A DNA stretch of 64,000 nt, taken from assembly GCF_006227205.1 (NCBI RefSeq), contig NZ_VCNG01000005.1, forward strand, positions 310,001-374,000, read 5' to 3'. The translations under genes were made by a program, and so were the position numbers. This DNA is from Pseudomonas sp. ICMP22404. GTDB lineage: Bacteria > Pseudomonadota > Gammaproteobacteria > Pseudomonadales > Pseudomonadaceae. Below the pieces are notes generated by a model, which was not told the origin of the DNA, did not search any database, and was given only the letters and a program-made list of their open reading frames with translations. Below are positions 50,489-60,778 of this stretch, piece after piece. Position 1 is the stretch's first letter. Each line of letters opens with the position of its first letter.

Positions 50489-51429
50489 AACGAGTACATG
50501 TAGCGGCAGCGGTCATTCGCGACGCTGCCGGCAAGATCCTGATCGCCCGGCGCGCCGACACCCAGCATCAGGGCGGTCTTTGGGAGTTTCCCGGCGGCAA
50601 GGTCGAGGCGCACGAGTCTGTCGAGACAGCCCTGGCCCGGGAGCTTCATGAGGAACTGGGGATTGTGGTCGACGCAGCTCGGCCGTTGATCAAGGTGTGT
50701 CACGATTATGCGGACAAACAGGTCCTGCTGGATGTCTGGGAGGTCTCGGCATTCTCCGGCGAACCCCATGGCGCCGAAGGGCAACCGCTGGCTTGGGTCA
50801 CGGTCCGCGATCTGACCCACTATGAGTTTCCGGCCGCCAACCAGCCGATCGTCGCGGCGGCACGTTTGCCCGGCGAATACCTGATTACCCCGGAAGGCCT
50901 TGAAACACCGGCCCTGTTGCGGGGCATGCAGAAGGCCATCGCGGGTGGAATCAAGCTGGTCCAGTTGCGGGCGCCCAATGGCTACGATCCGCAATACCGT
51001 GATCTGGCGGTGGATGCGGCGGGCCTGTGTGCCGGTAAGGCCCAGCTGATGCTCAAGGGACCTTTCGAATGGTTGGGAGACTTCCCTTCCGCCGGTTGGC
51101 ACGTCACCGCCGCGCAACTGCGCAAGCATGCGGCGGCCGGTCGCCCCTTTGGCAAGGACCGTTGGCTGGCCGCTTCCTGCCATAACGCCGAGGAACTCTC
51201 CCTGGCACAGCAAATGGATGTGGACTTCGTGACGCTCTCGCCCGTGAAACCGACCCAGACTCATCCCGAGGCCCAGCCATTGGGTTGGGCAGAGGCTGCG
51301 CGGCTGATCGAGGGTTTCAACCGTCCGGTGTATCTGTTGGGCGGAGTGGGGCCTGCCGAACGGCAGAAGGCCTGGGAGGCGGGAGCGCAAGGTGTGGCGG
51401 GGATTCGGGCGTTCTGGCCAGAGGCTTGA
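50485..51429 (+). CDS. Nudix hydrolase fused to ThiE/TenI-like domain (MutT-like)
   Basis: This 314-residue two-domain protein has an N-terminal MutT-type domain with a perfect Nudix box (G38 to I60: G-x5-E-x7-REL-x-EE-x-GI). It probably hydrolyses oxidised nucleotides such as 8-oxo-dGTP. The C-terminal half (about 130-314) resembles thiamine-phosphate synthase/TenI (VKPTQTHPEAQPLGW, PVYLLGGVGPAE), whose function in this fusion is uncertain. The start is GTG at 50485 with GAGGAG upstream. Confidence 0.92.
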   Translation: MKRVHVAAAVIRDAAGKILIARRADTQHQGGLWEFPGGKVEAHESVETALARELHEELGIVVDAARPLIKVCHDYADKQVLLDVWEVSAFSGEPHGAEGQPLAWVTVRDLTHYEFPAANQPIVAAARLPGEYLITPEGLETPALLRGMQKAIAGGIKLVQLRAPNGYDPQYRDLAVDAAGLCAGKAQLMLKGPFEWLGDFPSAGWHVTAAQLRKHAAAGRPFGKDRWLAASCHNAEELSLAQQMDVDFVTLSPVKPTQTHPEAQPLGWAEAARLIEGFNRPVYLLGGVGPAERQKAWEAGAQGVAGIRAFWPEA

Positions 51430-51450
51430 TTCTGTGGTGTAAACGCTGAC

Positions 51451-51517
51451 GCCATCGCGAGCAGGGATCGCATTCAACCTGCAATCAACTTTGGGAGCGA
51501 GCCTGCTCGCGATGGCG
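51451..51517. repeat. REP pair with truncated left copy
   Basis: The left copy breaks after GCCATCGCGAGCAGG and continues into unrelated sequence, whereas the right copy (51492-51517) is complete. Probably a deletion within the pair. Confidence 0.75.
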
Positions 51518-51534
51518 TCCTCACGGACAACGGA

Positions 51535-52116
51535 TCACTCCCCAGGCTTGGCCGCCGCCACCCAAAGCACCTCCGCCACGCCCTGGCGCCGGGCAATCAC
51601 CCGCGCCGCCACGAACAACAGATCCGACATCCGATTGATATAGGCCAGCCCCGGCCCGGCCAGCGGCTCGACGGCGTTCAACTGCTGGCAACGGCGCTCG
51701 GCGCCACGGGCCAGGCTGCGGCAGACGTGGGCCTGGGCCACCAGGGTCGAGCCGCCAGGCAGGATGAAGTTCTCCAACGGCCCCAGTTCCTCATTCCACA
51801 AATCGATCGCTGCTTCCAGTCGCTCGACCTCCGCCGTGGTCAGTGCCTGGTAGGCCGGCATCGCCAGCTCGCCGCCGAGGTCGAACAGACGATGCTGACA
51901 AGGCGCCAACACTTCGATGACCTCTCTCAGTGCCGGGCATCGGCTCGCCTCGTCGCCGAGCCCTGCCAGCAGCAAGCCCAGCTGGCTGTTCAAGCTGTCC
52001 ACTTCACCGATGGCCTCGACCCGTGGGTGGTCTTTCGCCACGCGACGACCATCGCCCAACCCGGTTTCACCCTTGTCGCCGGTGCGGGTGTAAATCTTCG
52101 ACAGGCGAAAGCCCAT
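51535..52116 (-). CDS. Cob(I)alamin adenosyltransferase (PduO type)
   Basis: This 193-residue enzyme transfers the adenosyl group of ATP to cob(I)alamin to make adenosylcobalamin. The ATP-binding N-terminus KIYTRTGDKGETGLGDG is diagnostic, followed by the helical bundle (GEVDSLNSQLGLLL, LENFILPGGS, CRSLARGAERR). The ATG at 52116 lies 2 nt after the stop of the upstream kinase gene; an in-frame TTG at 52122 is possible. It shares an operon with the sensor kinase. Confidence 0.93.
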   Translation of the reverse strand: MGFRLSKIYTRTGDKGETGLGDGRRVAKDHPRVEAIGEVDSLNSQLGLLLAGLGDEASRCPALREVIEVLAPCQHRLFDLGGELAMPAYQALTTAEVERLEAAIDLWNEELGPLENFILPGGSTLVAQAHVCRSLARGAERRCQQLNAVEPLAGPGLAYINRMSDLLFVAARVIARRQGVAEVLWVAAAKPGE

Positions 52117-52118
52117 GC

Positions 52119-54155
52119 TCAACGCTCCAGTTGCTTGTGTTCTTGGGGCATCATCGAAGTGCCTGCCAGGGGCAGGCGCAAGGTGAAGCAGGTGCCTTGG
52201 CCCGGCGCCGACTGCACTTCCATCTGGCCCTTGTGATTGTTGGTGATGATGAAATACGAGACCGACAGCCCCAGGCCCGTGCCCTGGCCGATTTCCTTGG
52301 TGGTGAAGAAGGGCTCGAAGGTGCGTTTGCGCACGTTCTCGCTCATGCCGATGCCGTTGTCCTCGACCTGGATTTCCGCCCAGGGCGGGTTCAGCCGCGT
52401 ACGCAGGATGATGCGCCCGGGTTCGCTGTCGTCCTGGCGTTGGTGGATGGCCTGGGCGGCGTTCTTCAACAGGTTGAGCAGCACCTGCTCCAATTCGTTG
52501 GCGGTGCCGGGCACAGGGCCCAGGTTCGGGTCGAACTGACGGATGATCGCCTGGCCCTTGAAGTCGAAGCCGATCGCCAGGTCGAAATCGTTGCCGGCGA
52601 TTTCCACCGCCTGGTCGATCAGGGCTGGCAGGTCGCAGGGGGCCATCTGTCGTGTACTGCGACGGCTGAAACTGAGCATGTGAGTGACGATTTTCGCTGC
52701 CCGGGCGCCGGCCTGCTGGATGCCATCGAGCAACTGCGGGATGTCCCGGCCCTGGAGGTATTGATTGACCACCTGCAGTTCGATACCCAGTTGCTCGGCC
52801 TGTTCGAGGTTCTTGGGCAGTTCCGGTGACAGGCGTCGGCGGATGTTCTGCACGTTGTGCAGGATGGCCCCCAGCGGGTTGTTGATCTCGTGGGCCATGC
52901 CTGCCGCGAGGCCGCCGACCGAGAGCATTTTTTCCGACTGCACCATCATTTCTTCCAGCGACAGGCGCTGGGTGATGTCATCGATCCGGATCACCACCCC
53001 GCGCCCGGCCCCCCCCATCAACGGGTAGAAGGTCAGGGCATAGTGCCGGGCTTCATCGTCCTTGGTCCAGGTGACACGCTCGATCTTGGCCACCGTGTGC
53101 TGCTCGACCGTTTGCTTGAGCTGCGGCAGGTAGGGTTTGAGGGGTTCGAACGCGAGGAAGATCGGCTGATTCAGTGCTTCGTCCAGCCGGGTGCCGGACA
53201 GGGCGCTGGCCTCCTGGTTCCATTGGGTGACGTAGAGCTGTTCATCGAGGGCGATCAGGGCCGACGGCATGGAGTCGATGATGCTGTTGAGGTAGTTCTG
53301 GAAGCCGGTGAGCTTTTTCTCGATCTTGCTGCGCACCTGGACTTCGAGCTCCAGCTTGCGGTTGGTGTGTCGGGTTTCTTCCGCCAGGCCCTGGGCCTGA
53401 TCGTAGGCCGCCTGGGAGTCGTCCCGGGCGCGCTTGAGCTGCTGCTCCCGGGCCTCGATCCGTGACAGCATGGTATTGAAGGCTTCGGCCAGGCTGCCGA
53501 TTTCGTCATGGTTGCCACGTGCGGCGCGCAGGGAATAGTTTTCCTCTCGGGTGACCTGGCGCGACAGCTCTTCCAACTGATGAATCGGCTGGGTGATCAG
53601 GCGTTTGATCTGCTGGGCGATGACCAACCACAGCAGCACGCTGAAAATCAGGATGCCGAGGCTGGCGGTCAGGGTGCCGGTGTAGAACGCCGTAGGCAGT
53701 TCACTGCTGGCGACCAGCAACAGGTGGCCCGGCGCCGTGCCGGGGCGGGGCAGGGTGATGACCTGGTTGCTGCGGAATTCACCGGCCTGCCAGGCCTGCA
53801 CACTGCGGAAATGATCTGGCAGCTTGAGCTTCTCACCCTGTTGCAGTTGTGCCAGGCGCTCGCCCTCACCGTCATACAGCGCCGCCGCCCGCAGCGGGGT
53901 GTAGCTGTTGAGTTCGTCGAGCAGACGCTTGGCGCCTTGCGGCGACTGCAGGGCATCGGAGATCAGGCTCGGGTTGGCGATCAGCCGGCCGATGGTCTGC
54001 AGGGCCTGGGGGGCCATGCTTTCCTGGGAAATGTAATAGGCGGCGCTGATAAAGGTCAGGTTGGCGACCAGCAGGACAGTGGTCAACAACACCAGCAGGG
54101 CGGCCAACAGTTTCTGGCCGACCGGGAGGTTTTCAAGGCGCTGGCGCAATGGCAT
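52119..54155 (-). CDS. Membrane sensor histidine kinase (HAMP-PAS-HisKA)
   Basis: This 678-residue kinase has TM1 (about 14-36), a periplasmic sensor (about 37-160) and TM2 (about 161-182). HAMP (184-236), a coiled coil (238-285) and a PAS domain (about 286-400) follow. The HisKA phosphoacceptor is H422 in GGLAAGMAHEINNPLG. The HATPase domain has N and G boxes (VEDNGIGMS, GTGLGLSVSYF). No receiver domain and no adjacent response regulator are present, so the partner is elsewhere. The signal is unknown. The order kinase, panE, yajQ, mscS recalls PA4398-PA4394, from memory. Confidence 0.93.
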   Translation of the reverse strand: MPLRQRLENLPVGQKLLAALLVLLTTVLLVANLTFISAAYYISQESMAPQALQTIGRLIANPSLISDALQSPQGAKRLLDELNSYTPLRAAALYDGEGERLAQLQQGEKLKLPDHFRSVQAWQAGEFRSNQVITLPRPGTAPGHLLLVASSELPTAFYTGTLTASLGILIFSVLLWLVIAQQIKRLITQPIHQLEELSRQVTREENYSLRAARGNHDEIGSLAEAFNTMLSRIEAREQQLKRARDDSQAAYDQAQGLAEETRHTNRKLELEVQVRSKIEKKLTGFQNYLNSIIDSMPSALIALDEQLYVTQWNQEASALSGTRLDEALNQPIFLAFEPLKPYLPQLKQTVEQHTVAKIERVTWTKDDEARHYALTFYPLMGGAGRGVVIRIDDITQRLSLEEMMVQSEKMLSVGGLAAGMAHEINNPLGAILHNVQNIRRRLSPELPKNLEQAEQLGIELQVVNQYLQGRDIPQLLDGIQQAGARAAKIVTHMLSFSRRSTRQMAPCDLPALIDQAVEIAGNDFDLAIGFDFKGQAIIRQFDPNLGPVPGTANELEQVLLNLLKNAAQAIHQRQDDSEPGRIILRTRLNPPWAEIQVEDNGIGMSENVRKRTFEPFFTTKEIGQGTGLGLSVSYFIITNNHKGQMEVQSAPGQGTCFTLRLPLAGTSMMPQEHKQLER

Positions 54156-54200
54156 CAGATTCGTCGCTGAAAAGGAACACGAGGCCAGCGTAGCCGCTGC

Positions 54201-55199
<999 letters not shown>

Positions 55200-55244
55200 T
55201 TAACCACAGGCCACCTGTGCGCCTTTTTTATTGGAGAACTCTAC

Positions 55245-55730
55245 ATGCCGTCATTCGACGTGGTATCCGAACTGGACAAGCACGAAGCCACCAACGCGGT
55301 TGAAAACGCCATCAAGGAGCTCGACCGTCGCTATGACCTCAAGGGCAAGGGCAGCTTCGAGTTCAAGGAAAAGGACCTGACCGTCAACCTGACCGCCGAA
55401 GCCGAGTTCCAGCTCGAAGCGATGATCGAGATCCTCAAGATGGCGCTGGTCAAGCGCAAGATCGACGTGCAATGCCTCGAGATCAAGGATGCCTATGCTT
55501 CGGGCAAGGTAATGAAACAGGAAGCCGTGCTCAAGGAAGGCATCGACAAGGAGCTGGCAAAGAAGATTGTTGCTCACATCAAGGATGCCAAGCTCAAGGT
55601 CCAGGCCGCCATCCAGGGCGAGCAGGTGCGGGTTACCGGCAAGAAGCGCGACGACTTGCAGGAAGCCATCGCCGCACTGCGCGCCAAAGAATTCGGTATG
55701 CCGCTACAGTTCAATAACTTCCGCGACTGA
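55245..55730 (+). CDS. yajQ: YajQ-family cyclic-di-GMP-binding protein
   Basis: This 161-residue protein begins [20 protein letters not shown] and is full length for the family, with two alpha/beta units. YajQ proteins bind cyclic-di-GMP and nucleic acids and act as effectors in several gamma-proteobacteria. TTGGAGAA precedes the ATG. A TATAAT at 55184-55189 may be the -10 box, but the -35 is poor. Transcribed divergently from panE. Confidence 0.95.
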   Translation: MPSFDVVSELDKHEATNAVENAIKELDRRYDLKGKGSFEFKEKDLTVNLTAEAEFQLEAMIEILKMALVKRKIDVQCLEIKDAYASGKVMKQEAVLKEGIDKELAKKIVAHIKDAKLKVQAAIQGEQVRVTGKKRDDLQEAIAALRAKEFGMPLQFNNFRD

Positions 55731-55816
55731 CAGGACGCCAGGCTGTTCAGGAATAGGGTGGTGGGGGAGCGGGCTTCCTCGCCACATGCGTGCTTATGGT
55801 TATAAAGGAGAGTCGA

Positions 55817-56659
55817 ATGGACTTGAATGCAGAAGTGGATCACCTGATCAAAACCTCCCAGGCCGCGATACCGATGGTCATGGAATATGGCAGCCGCGTG
55901 TTGCTGGCACTCATCACCCTGGCCATCGGCTGGTGGTTGATCAACAAGGTCACGCAAAAACTGGGTGCATTGCTGGCCCTGCGTAACGCTGACCTGGCAC
56001 TGCAAGGGTTTATCAGTACCCTGGCCAATATCATCCTGAAGATATTGTTGGCGATTAGCGTTGCCTCGATGATCGGCGTGGAAACCACCTCGTTCGTCGC
56101 CGCCATTGGTGCGGCGAGCTTGGCAATCGGCCTGGCATTGCAGGGCAGCCTGGCAAACTTCGCCGGCGGCGTGCTGATCCTGTTGTTTCGCCCGTTCCGT
56201 ATTGGCGACTGGATCGAGGCCCAAGGCATTGCCGGCACGGTCGACAGCATCCAGATCTTCCATACCGTGCTGCGCACCGGTGACAACAAGACGGTGATCG
56301 TGCCCAACGGCAACCTGTCGAACGGCATCATCACCAACACCAATCGCCAGCCGACCCGCAAAGTGGTGTTCGATGTGGGGGTGGATTACCAAGCGGATCT
56401 GCAAAAAGCGCGCGAAGTTTTGTTGAATCTGGCCAAGGATGAGCGCGTGCTGGCCGATCCGGCGCCTGAAGCGGTGATTTCCACCCTGGGTGACAGTTCG
56501 ATCACGGTGTCGTTGCGAGTGTGGGTCAAGACTGCGGATTACTGGAGTGTCATGTTCATGTTCAATGAACAGGCGCGAGATCGCTTGAAAGATGCCGGGA
56601 TTGATATTCCGTTTCCGCAGCGGGTGATTCGGGTTGTTCAGGAAGAAACGGTGAGATAG
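55817..56659 (+). CDS. mscS: Small-conductance mechanosensitive channel (MscS)
   Basis: This 280-residue channel has three N-terminal membrane helices. The TM3 pore contains GAASLAIGLALQGSLANFAG and is followed by LILLFRPFRIGDWIE. The cytoplasmic vestibule beta domain follows (VIVPNGNLSNGIITN). It is the size of E. coli MscS and should release solutes on osmotic downshift. AAAGGAGAG precedes the ATG at 55817. A degenerate REP lies in the gap after yajQ (about 55758-55787). Confidence 0.95.
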   Translation: MDLNAEVDHLIKTSQAAIPMVMEYGSRVLLALITLAIGWWLINKVTQKLGALLALRNADLALQGFISTLANIILKILLAISVASMIGVETTSFVAAIGAASLAIGLALQGSLANFAGGVLILLFRPFRIGDWIEAQGIAGTVDSIQIFHTVLRTGDNKTVIVPNGNLSNGIITNTNRQPTRKVVFDVGVDYQADLQKAREVLLNLAKDERVLADPAPEAVISTLGDSSITVSLRVWVKTADYWSVMFMFNEQARDRLKDAGIDIPFPQRVIRVVQEETVR

Positions 56660-56749
56660 CAAAGATAGATATAACCTGTCGATCGAGTCAGGTTGTATTT
56701 AGTTAGCTAGCTATTTATGAAGTTGCGTCAGGTTGTTCTATCGGCGCAT

Positions 56750-56787
56750 AAAAAAAACCGCTCACCTTGATCAGTGAGCGGTTTTTT
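56750..56787. terminator. Bidirectional terminator between mscS and porin
   Basis: Stem AACCGCTCAC / GTGAGCGGTT with an 8-nt loop, an A-run on the left and T6 on the right, between convergent genes. Confidence 0.9.
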
Positions 56788-56820
56788 ATGTTGCGGTACA
56801 GCTATTGAATGACCGCTGAG

Positions 56821-58146
56821 TTACAGGATGCTCAGTGGGTATTCGACAATCAAACGGGTGTCATAGACGTCAGAGGAATAGCCGCTGTACGCGCCGTTCG
56901 AGCGGTAGTTAGCGAAGCGCAGACGGAACGACAGGTCTTTAGCCGGACCTTCTTGCATGACGTACTTGGACTCAACGTTCCACTCGTTTTCCTTACCTTC
57001 GCCCAGACCGTTAGTGGTGATGTGGTCACCCATTACGTAGCGGGTCATGAAGCTCAGGCCTGGAACACCGTAGGTTTTCATGTTCAGGTCGTAGCGAGCT
57101 TGCCACGAACGCTCATCGCGGCCCACGAAGTCGGAGATCTGAATGGAGTTGGCGACGAAGATCGTACCGTTGCCGTCAACGCCATAGTAGTAGCCATTGT
57201 CACCGCTGGAACGCTGGTGAGCGATGGTGAACTTGTGAGCACCAATGCTATAGGCTGCGGCCAGGGACCACAGGTTGTTATCCACACCCAGGGTGCCATC
57301 GCCAATTGCATCAACCAGGTCGCCGCGGCTCTCGCCTTTGGTTTTATAGCCGTTGAAGTCGATGTTCAGCGACTGATCTTCGCTGATTGGCATCGTGTAG
57401 TTCAGGTTGACGTAGTACTTCTTGAAGTAGTCGTCAGCATCGGATGCAGCCAGGGCACCGGTGAAGTTATCGGTGAAGGCGTAGCTGGCACCGAAAATGT
57501 TGATGTTGGTCAGGCCTTTGCCGCCATTGCCGTTTTCATCGGCCAAGCCACCGATGCTGTCACGGCCCATGCCGGTTTGTTTGCTCAGCGAGGTGAAGCG
57601 ACCTGCGCTCAGTTCCAGGTTCTTGATCTCTTTGGAGGTGATCAAGGTACCGGTAGCAACTTCTGGAATCAGACGGCTGTCGTCAGTAGCGAAAACCGGG
57701 CTGGCAACGAATTGCTGGCCATATTTCAGGACGGTATCGGAAAGGCGCAGTTTAACGGCACCGCCGATTTTGCCTTGGGATTTTTCAGGATTGCCGTCGC
57801 TGTCGTTCGCGAACAGGCCGTTACCACGGCGGCCCGAGCCACCGTCCAGTTTGACCGAACCCATTGCCATGGCATCCAGACCGAAACCGACAGTACCTTG
57901 AGTGAAGCCCGACTCGTAGGTCAGCAATTCGCTCAGACCGGAGTCCTGGCGGTAGCCGCTGGTGCCCGAAGAAGGGTTGCTGGCACCATTCTTATAGTCA
58001 CGGTTCATGTACTCGAAACGAGTTTTGGATTTCAGGCTCTGATCTTCAAAAAAGCCTTTGGACTCGTCTTGGGAGGACGCCACTGCGAACTGCGAAACAC
58101 CGGCCGAAACAGCCAGTGCGATCATGCTCCACTTCATCACGCGCAT
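56821..58146 (-). CDS. OprD-family outer-membrane porin
   Basis: This 441-residue porin has an N-terminal signal peptide (MKWSMIALAVSAGVSQFAVA, cut near AVA-SS). Alternating amphipathic beta strands follow, with the family motifs ESGFTQGTVGFGLDAM and KSWQARYDLN-like ERSWQARYDLNMKTYGVPG. It ends in the typical EYPLSIL terminus. OprD/OprE-type porins allow uptake of amino acids, peptides or organic acids. AAAGGAG precedes the ATG at 58146. The following genes (HIT, slyX, cold-shock, Dps, aspS) match the oprD neighbourhood of P. aeruginosa as I recall it, so this may be the oprD locus. The sequence itself looks at least as close to OprE/OprQ. Confidence 0.92.
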   Translation of the reverse strand: MRVMKWSMIALAVSAGVSQFAVASSQDESKGFFEDQSLKSKTRFEYMNRDYKNGASNPSSGTSGYRQDSGLSELLTYESGFTQGTVGFGLDAMAMGSVKLDGGSGRRGNGLFANDSDGNPEKSQGKIGGAVKLRLSDTVLKYGQQFVASPVFATDDSRLIPEVATGTLITSKEIKNLELSAGRFTSLSKQTGMGRDSIGGLADENGNGGKGLTNINIFGASYAFTDNFTGALAASDADDYFKKYYVNLNYTMPISEDQSLNIDFNGYKTKGESRGDLVDAIGDGTLGVDNNLWSLAAAYSIGAHKFTIAHQRSSGDNGYYYGVDGNGTIFVANSIQISDFVGRDERSWQARYDLNMKTYGVPGLSFMTRYVMGDHITTNGLGEGKENEWNVESKYVMQEGPAKDLSFRLRFANYRSNGAYSGYSSDVYDTRLIVEYPLSIL

Positions 58147-59012
58147 CGTGATTTGCTCCTTTGGTTTTAGAAGAGTACTGCCGTCCCACCTGTTTTATTA
58201 TCTGGGCGGCTCTTTCTTTTTGTGTCGGCGCAAACTTATATCACGCCGACCCTATTGGCGATACTTGCCCATCCAACCTTTCAGCTTCTTTACGACCATG
58301 TCGCCAATGGCTCGATCCATGTCGTAATGGGGCTGCTCCGACGCAATCGGGTTTCGCAACTTGAATGTTGCTTTTTCTTTCTTCGGCGTCGGCGTAAAGA
58401 GTCCTTCGTTACTGCGCTTGAAGCTCCGTGAGGGCAACCTTGCCACTTTATTTATAGGCCAGCAGGTTCTCGTTCCTACGATTCCCTGAAGGCGATGTCC
58501 GGGATGAATGCAACAAGCATGCACAAACCCGAATTTTGTTCACATTTTTTTCACACTCTTCCGTTTGACGCGGTGAAACCTCATGAAACCGGGGCTCAAA
58601 GGCCTTGTTTTAAATAGGGTTGACTGCTATGCCACTATCGTGTTGGAAATCCGTAAACGGCCCGCGACAACCAAAAACGTTACCGGTTCACCCTGTCAGT
58701 GAGTAAATCCCGGATACTTCGAGCACTGAGCGTAGACGCTTTGTGCGGTTTTGGTGCAAAAAAAATCGTGAATTGCACAAGGCTCGGTGTTTCGCTGGAT
58801 CCCGGGGCCGTCGTATCCGTGCTTCGGGATGCTGGTTGCGCCAATTTGGTGCGTGTGCCTGTCGGGCGTCAAGGCGTTCAGCCCGCAAACAAGCGTTGTC
58901 GTCATGCCTGGGAAGGGTACGCAGTGAACGTTCGGCTATTCGGGGGTATGCTGCGAATAGGCGATACAGGCCCAAACCGGGCTGCCCTGATAACGAGCAA
59001 GGAGTACGCGCG
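58147..59012. other. Long intergenic region between porin and HIT gene
   Basis: The first 100 bp should hold the porin promoter and leader. An AT-rich stretch at 58540-58640 looks regulatory. Apart from the doubtful ORF at 58252-58524 I see no convincing gene, tRNA or repeat. Open frames at 58688-59025 on both strands have codon use unlike real genes here. Confidence 0.5.
58252..58524 (-). CDS. Doubtful small ORF upstream of porin
   Basis: A 90-codon minus-strand frame. The first half uses many rare codons (ATA, AGA, AGG) and is probably untranslated. The last ~45 codons read like protein: KEKATFKLRNPIASEQPH, then DMDRAIGDMVVKKLKGWMGK. No ribosome site or clear start is visible before this part. 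It may be a short real gene with an unusual start, or chance. Confidence 0.22.
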   Translation of the reverse strand: MHACCIHPGHRLQGIVGTRTCWPINKVARLPSRSFKRSNEGLFTPTPKKEKATFKLRNPIASEQPHYDMDRAIGDMVVKKLKGWMGKYRQ

Positions 59013-59438
59013 GTGTTTGTTTTAGATTCACGACTGCAACAGGACACATTGCCCATTGGCGATTTCCCGCTATGCCGGTTGCTGTTGTCCAATGATTCGA
59101 ATTACCCGTGGTTCATTCTTGTACCAAGACGGGAAGATATCAGTGAGTTGTTTCAGCTCGATGACCTTGATCAACGCCAGCTGTGGAAAGAGACCACTGC
59201 GCTGGCCGAAATTCTCAAGGACTCCTTTGACGCCGATAAGTTGAACGTTGCGGCGTTGGGTAACGTCGTCAGCCAGTTGCACATGCACGTCATCGTGCGC
59301 AGGCATGAAGACGCCGCCTGGCCGTCGCCTGTCTGGGGCAAGCATCCGGCCCGGCCTTATAGTGCGGAACAGGTGACAGCCATTCGCGAGCGGTTGCGGA
59401 TGGCGCTGACCGACGATTTCAAATTTATGGAGGGTTGA
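59013..59438 (+). CDS. HIT-domain protein with altered triad
   Basis: This 141-residue cytoplasmic protein resembles HIT nucleotide hydrolases and transferases (NYPWFILVPRRED, later ALGNVVSQLHMHVIVR). The triad reads Q88-x-H90-x-H92, with Gln where the first His normally stands. The central catalytic histidine should be kept. The GTG at 59013 has AAGGAG at 8-nt spacing; longer in-frame starts give an unrelated extension. Three nt separate it from slyX, so they form an operon. Substrate unknown. Confidence 0.88.
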   Translation: MFVLDSRLQQDTLPIGDFPLCRLLLSNDSNYPWFILVPRREDISELFQLDDLDQRQLWKETTALAEILKDSFDADKLNVAALGNVVSQLHMHVIVRRHEDAAWPSPVWGKHPARPYSAEQVTAIRERLRMALTDDFKFMEG

Positions 59439-59441
59439 ACC

Positions 59442-59648
59442 GTGGATCTTGAGGCGCGTGTTACCGATCTGGAAACTCGCCTGGCATTTCAGGATGACAC
59501 CATCCAGGCGTTGAATGATGTGTTGGTGGAGCAGCAGCGAGTCGTCGAGCGTTTGCAGTTGCAGATGGCGGCGTTGCTCAAGCGGCAGGAGGAAATGGCT
59601 GGGCAGTTCGAGTCCGTCGAGGAAGAGGCGCCGCCCCCGCATTACTGA
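59442..59648 (+). CDS. slyX: SlyX protein
   Basis: This 68-residue coiled-coil protein contains [20 protein letters not shown] and [12 protein letters not shown] and ends in a Pro-rich PPPHY tail, as in SlyX proteins. The function is not established. Starts with GTG at 59442, 3 nt after the HIT stop. Confidence 0.92.
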   Translation: MDLEARVTDLETRLAFQDDTIQALNDVLVEQQRVVERLQLQMAALLKRQEEMAGQFESVEEEAPPPHY

Positions 59649-59668
59649 TCGCCCGGGCGACAGGTCAT

Positions 59669-59707
59669 AAAAAAACCGCGATGCAGCCTGGCTGCTCGCG
59701 GTTTTTT
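59669..59707. terminator. Bidirectional terminator between slyX and cold-shock gene
   Basis: AACCGCGA and GCAGCC pair with GGCTGC and TCGCGGTT, giving a long stem with an A-run on one side and T6 on the other. Confidence 0.9.
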
Positions 59708-59718
59708 CGTGCCTGGGA

Positions 59719-60324
59719 TCAGCGTCGCGGCAGCGCGGCGATGACGTCTTCGGCTTGCAGGCCTTTGTCGCGGTGCATCACGGAAAACTCCACGCGCTGA
59801 CCTTCGACCAGTACGCGATGGCCTTCGCCGCGGATGGCCCGGAAATGCACGAAAATGTCATCGCCGGAATCGCGGGAGATAAAGCCAAAGCCCTTGGAGG
59901 TGTTGAACCACTTCACGGTGCCGGTATCGCGGTTGGACATGTCGTAGTTCTGGGTCGCTGCAGACGGCGACGACTTCTTGTAGAAGCTGACGGCCAGGTG
60001 CAGTGCTACGGCAAGCAGCGCCGCAGCGAGGCTGAACAGGATGGCCGGTTGCCCACTGATTTCCGGCATGGGCGCCAGCAGGCTCAGGGTTTGCAGGGCG
60101 ACGGCCAGCACCAGTAGTGCGCTGACCAGGTTTTGCAGTTGATGACGAGGACCTTTGTGCCAGTAAGGGATGACAGGTGCGAGGGTCAGGTTGAGCAGGC
60201 CGAAGAAGGCCAGGTAAAGCGCATCGGGATGTTGCAGGTAAGGTGTGGCTTCGGAACCCAGGCTAGGGATGAAGGACAGCAGCAGGGCAGCTGCGCCCAT
60301 TAGCAAGTGGACGATTTTCAACAT
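59719..60324 (-). CDS. Membrane-anchored cold-shock domain protein
   Basis: This 201-residue protein has four hydrophobic helices (about 4-20, 35-53, 64-84, 93-113) followed by a cold-shock domain (133-198). RNP1 is KGFGFI at 144-149 and RNP2 is DIFVHF at 156-161. The segment [13 protein letters not shown] starting at 129 looks exactly like the start of a free CspA-type protein, as if a csp gene had fused to a membrane module. No ribosome site precedes that internal Met. The domain should bind single-stranded RNA or DNA at the membrane. The start is ATG 60324. Confidence 0.88.
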   Translation of the reverse strand: MLKIVHLLMGAAALLLSFIPSLGSEATPYLQHPDALYLAFFGLLNLTLAPVIPYWHKGPRHQLQNLVSALLVLAVALQTLSLLAPMPEISGQPAILFSLAAALLAVALHLAVSFYKKSSPSAATQNYDMSNRDTGTVKWFNTSKGFGFISRDSGDDIFVHFRAIRGEGHRVLVEGQRVEFSVMHRDKGLQAEDVIAALPRR

Positions 60325-60548
60325 TTTGATTGACTCACGGTTAAGACGGATCACAAGGAAGAGCTGGTCGGGGACGGTTCGCTTCAGAACAATGAGAGGC
60401 GCTGGACACGGACCCGAATCAGCCTATGCGCTACACCCGGGAAAATAGGTGTAGCGACACACTGCCTATTTAACAGCAAAGACCAGGCCTTCTCAAACTC
60501 GTAACAGGTGCGTGCCGCGCTGTTCGTCGGCCGGAGAGCTGCACGCCC

Positions 60549-60638
60549 GTGGGAGCGAGCCTGCTCGCGATGGCGGCGGGTCAGCAATACCTTCAGCAAC
60601 TGACAGACCGCCATCGCGAGCAGGCTCGCTCCCACAGG
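60549..60638. repeat. REP inverted pair (GGGAGCGAGCCTGCTCGCGA family)
   Basis: A forward copy (60549-60575) and an inverted copy (60610-60638) sit in the divergent 60325-60778 gap. The rest of that gap has no gene and should contain both promoters. Confidence 0.88.
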
Positions 60639-60778
60639 AAGGGGCGCTTATCCTTCTGGCTGCGGAACCGTCCGGCGTCCTGGCTTGTCGGTTCAGCAGG
60701 GCTGGCGATTTGTCGCAGGCTACTGGCGACAACACCCGCTACGCTGTGGAACTCATCACCGTCAGGAGATCAACCAAC

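Noticed and set aside
58688..59092. Overlapping frames of ~70-134 codons on both strands before the HIT gene
   Set aside because: Codon use and composition are unlike neighbouring genes, no ribosome site fits, and no family is recognisable.
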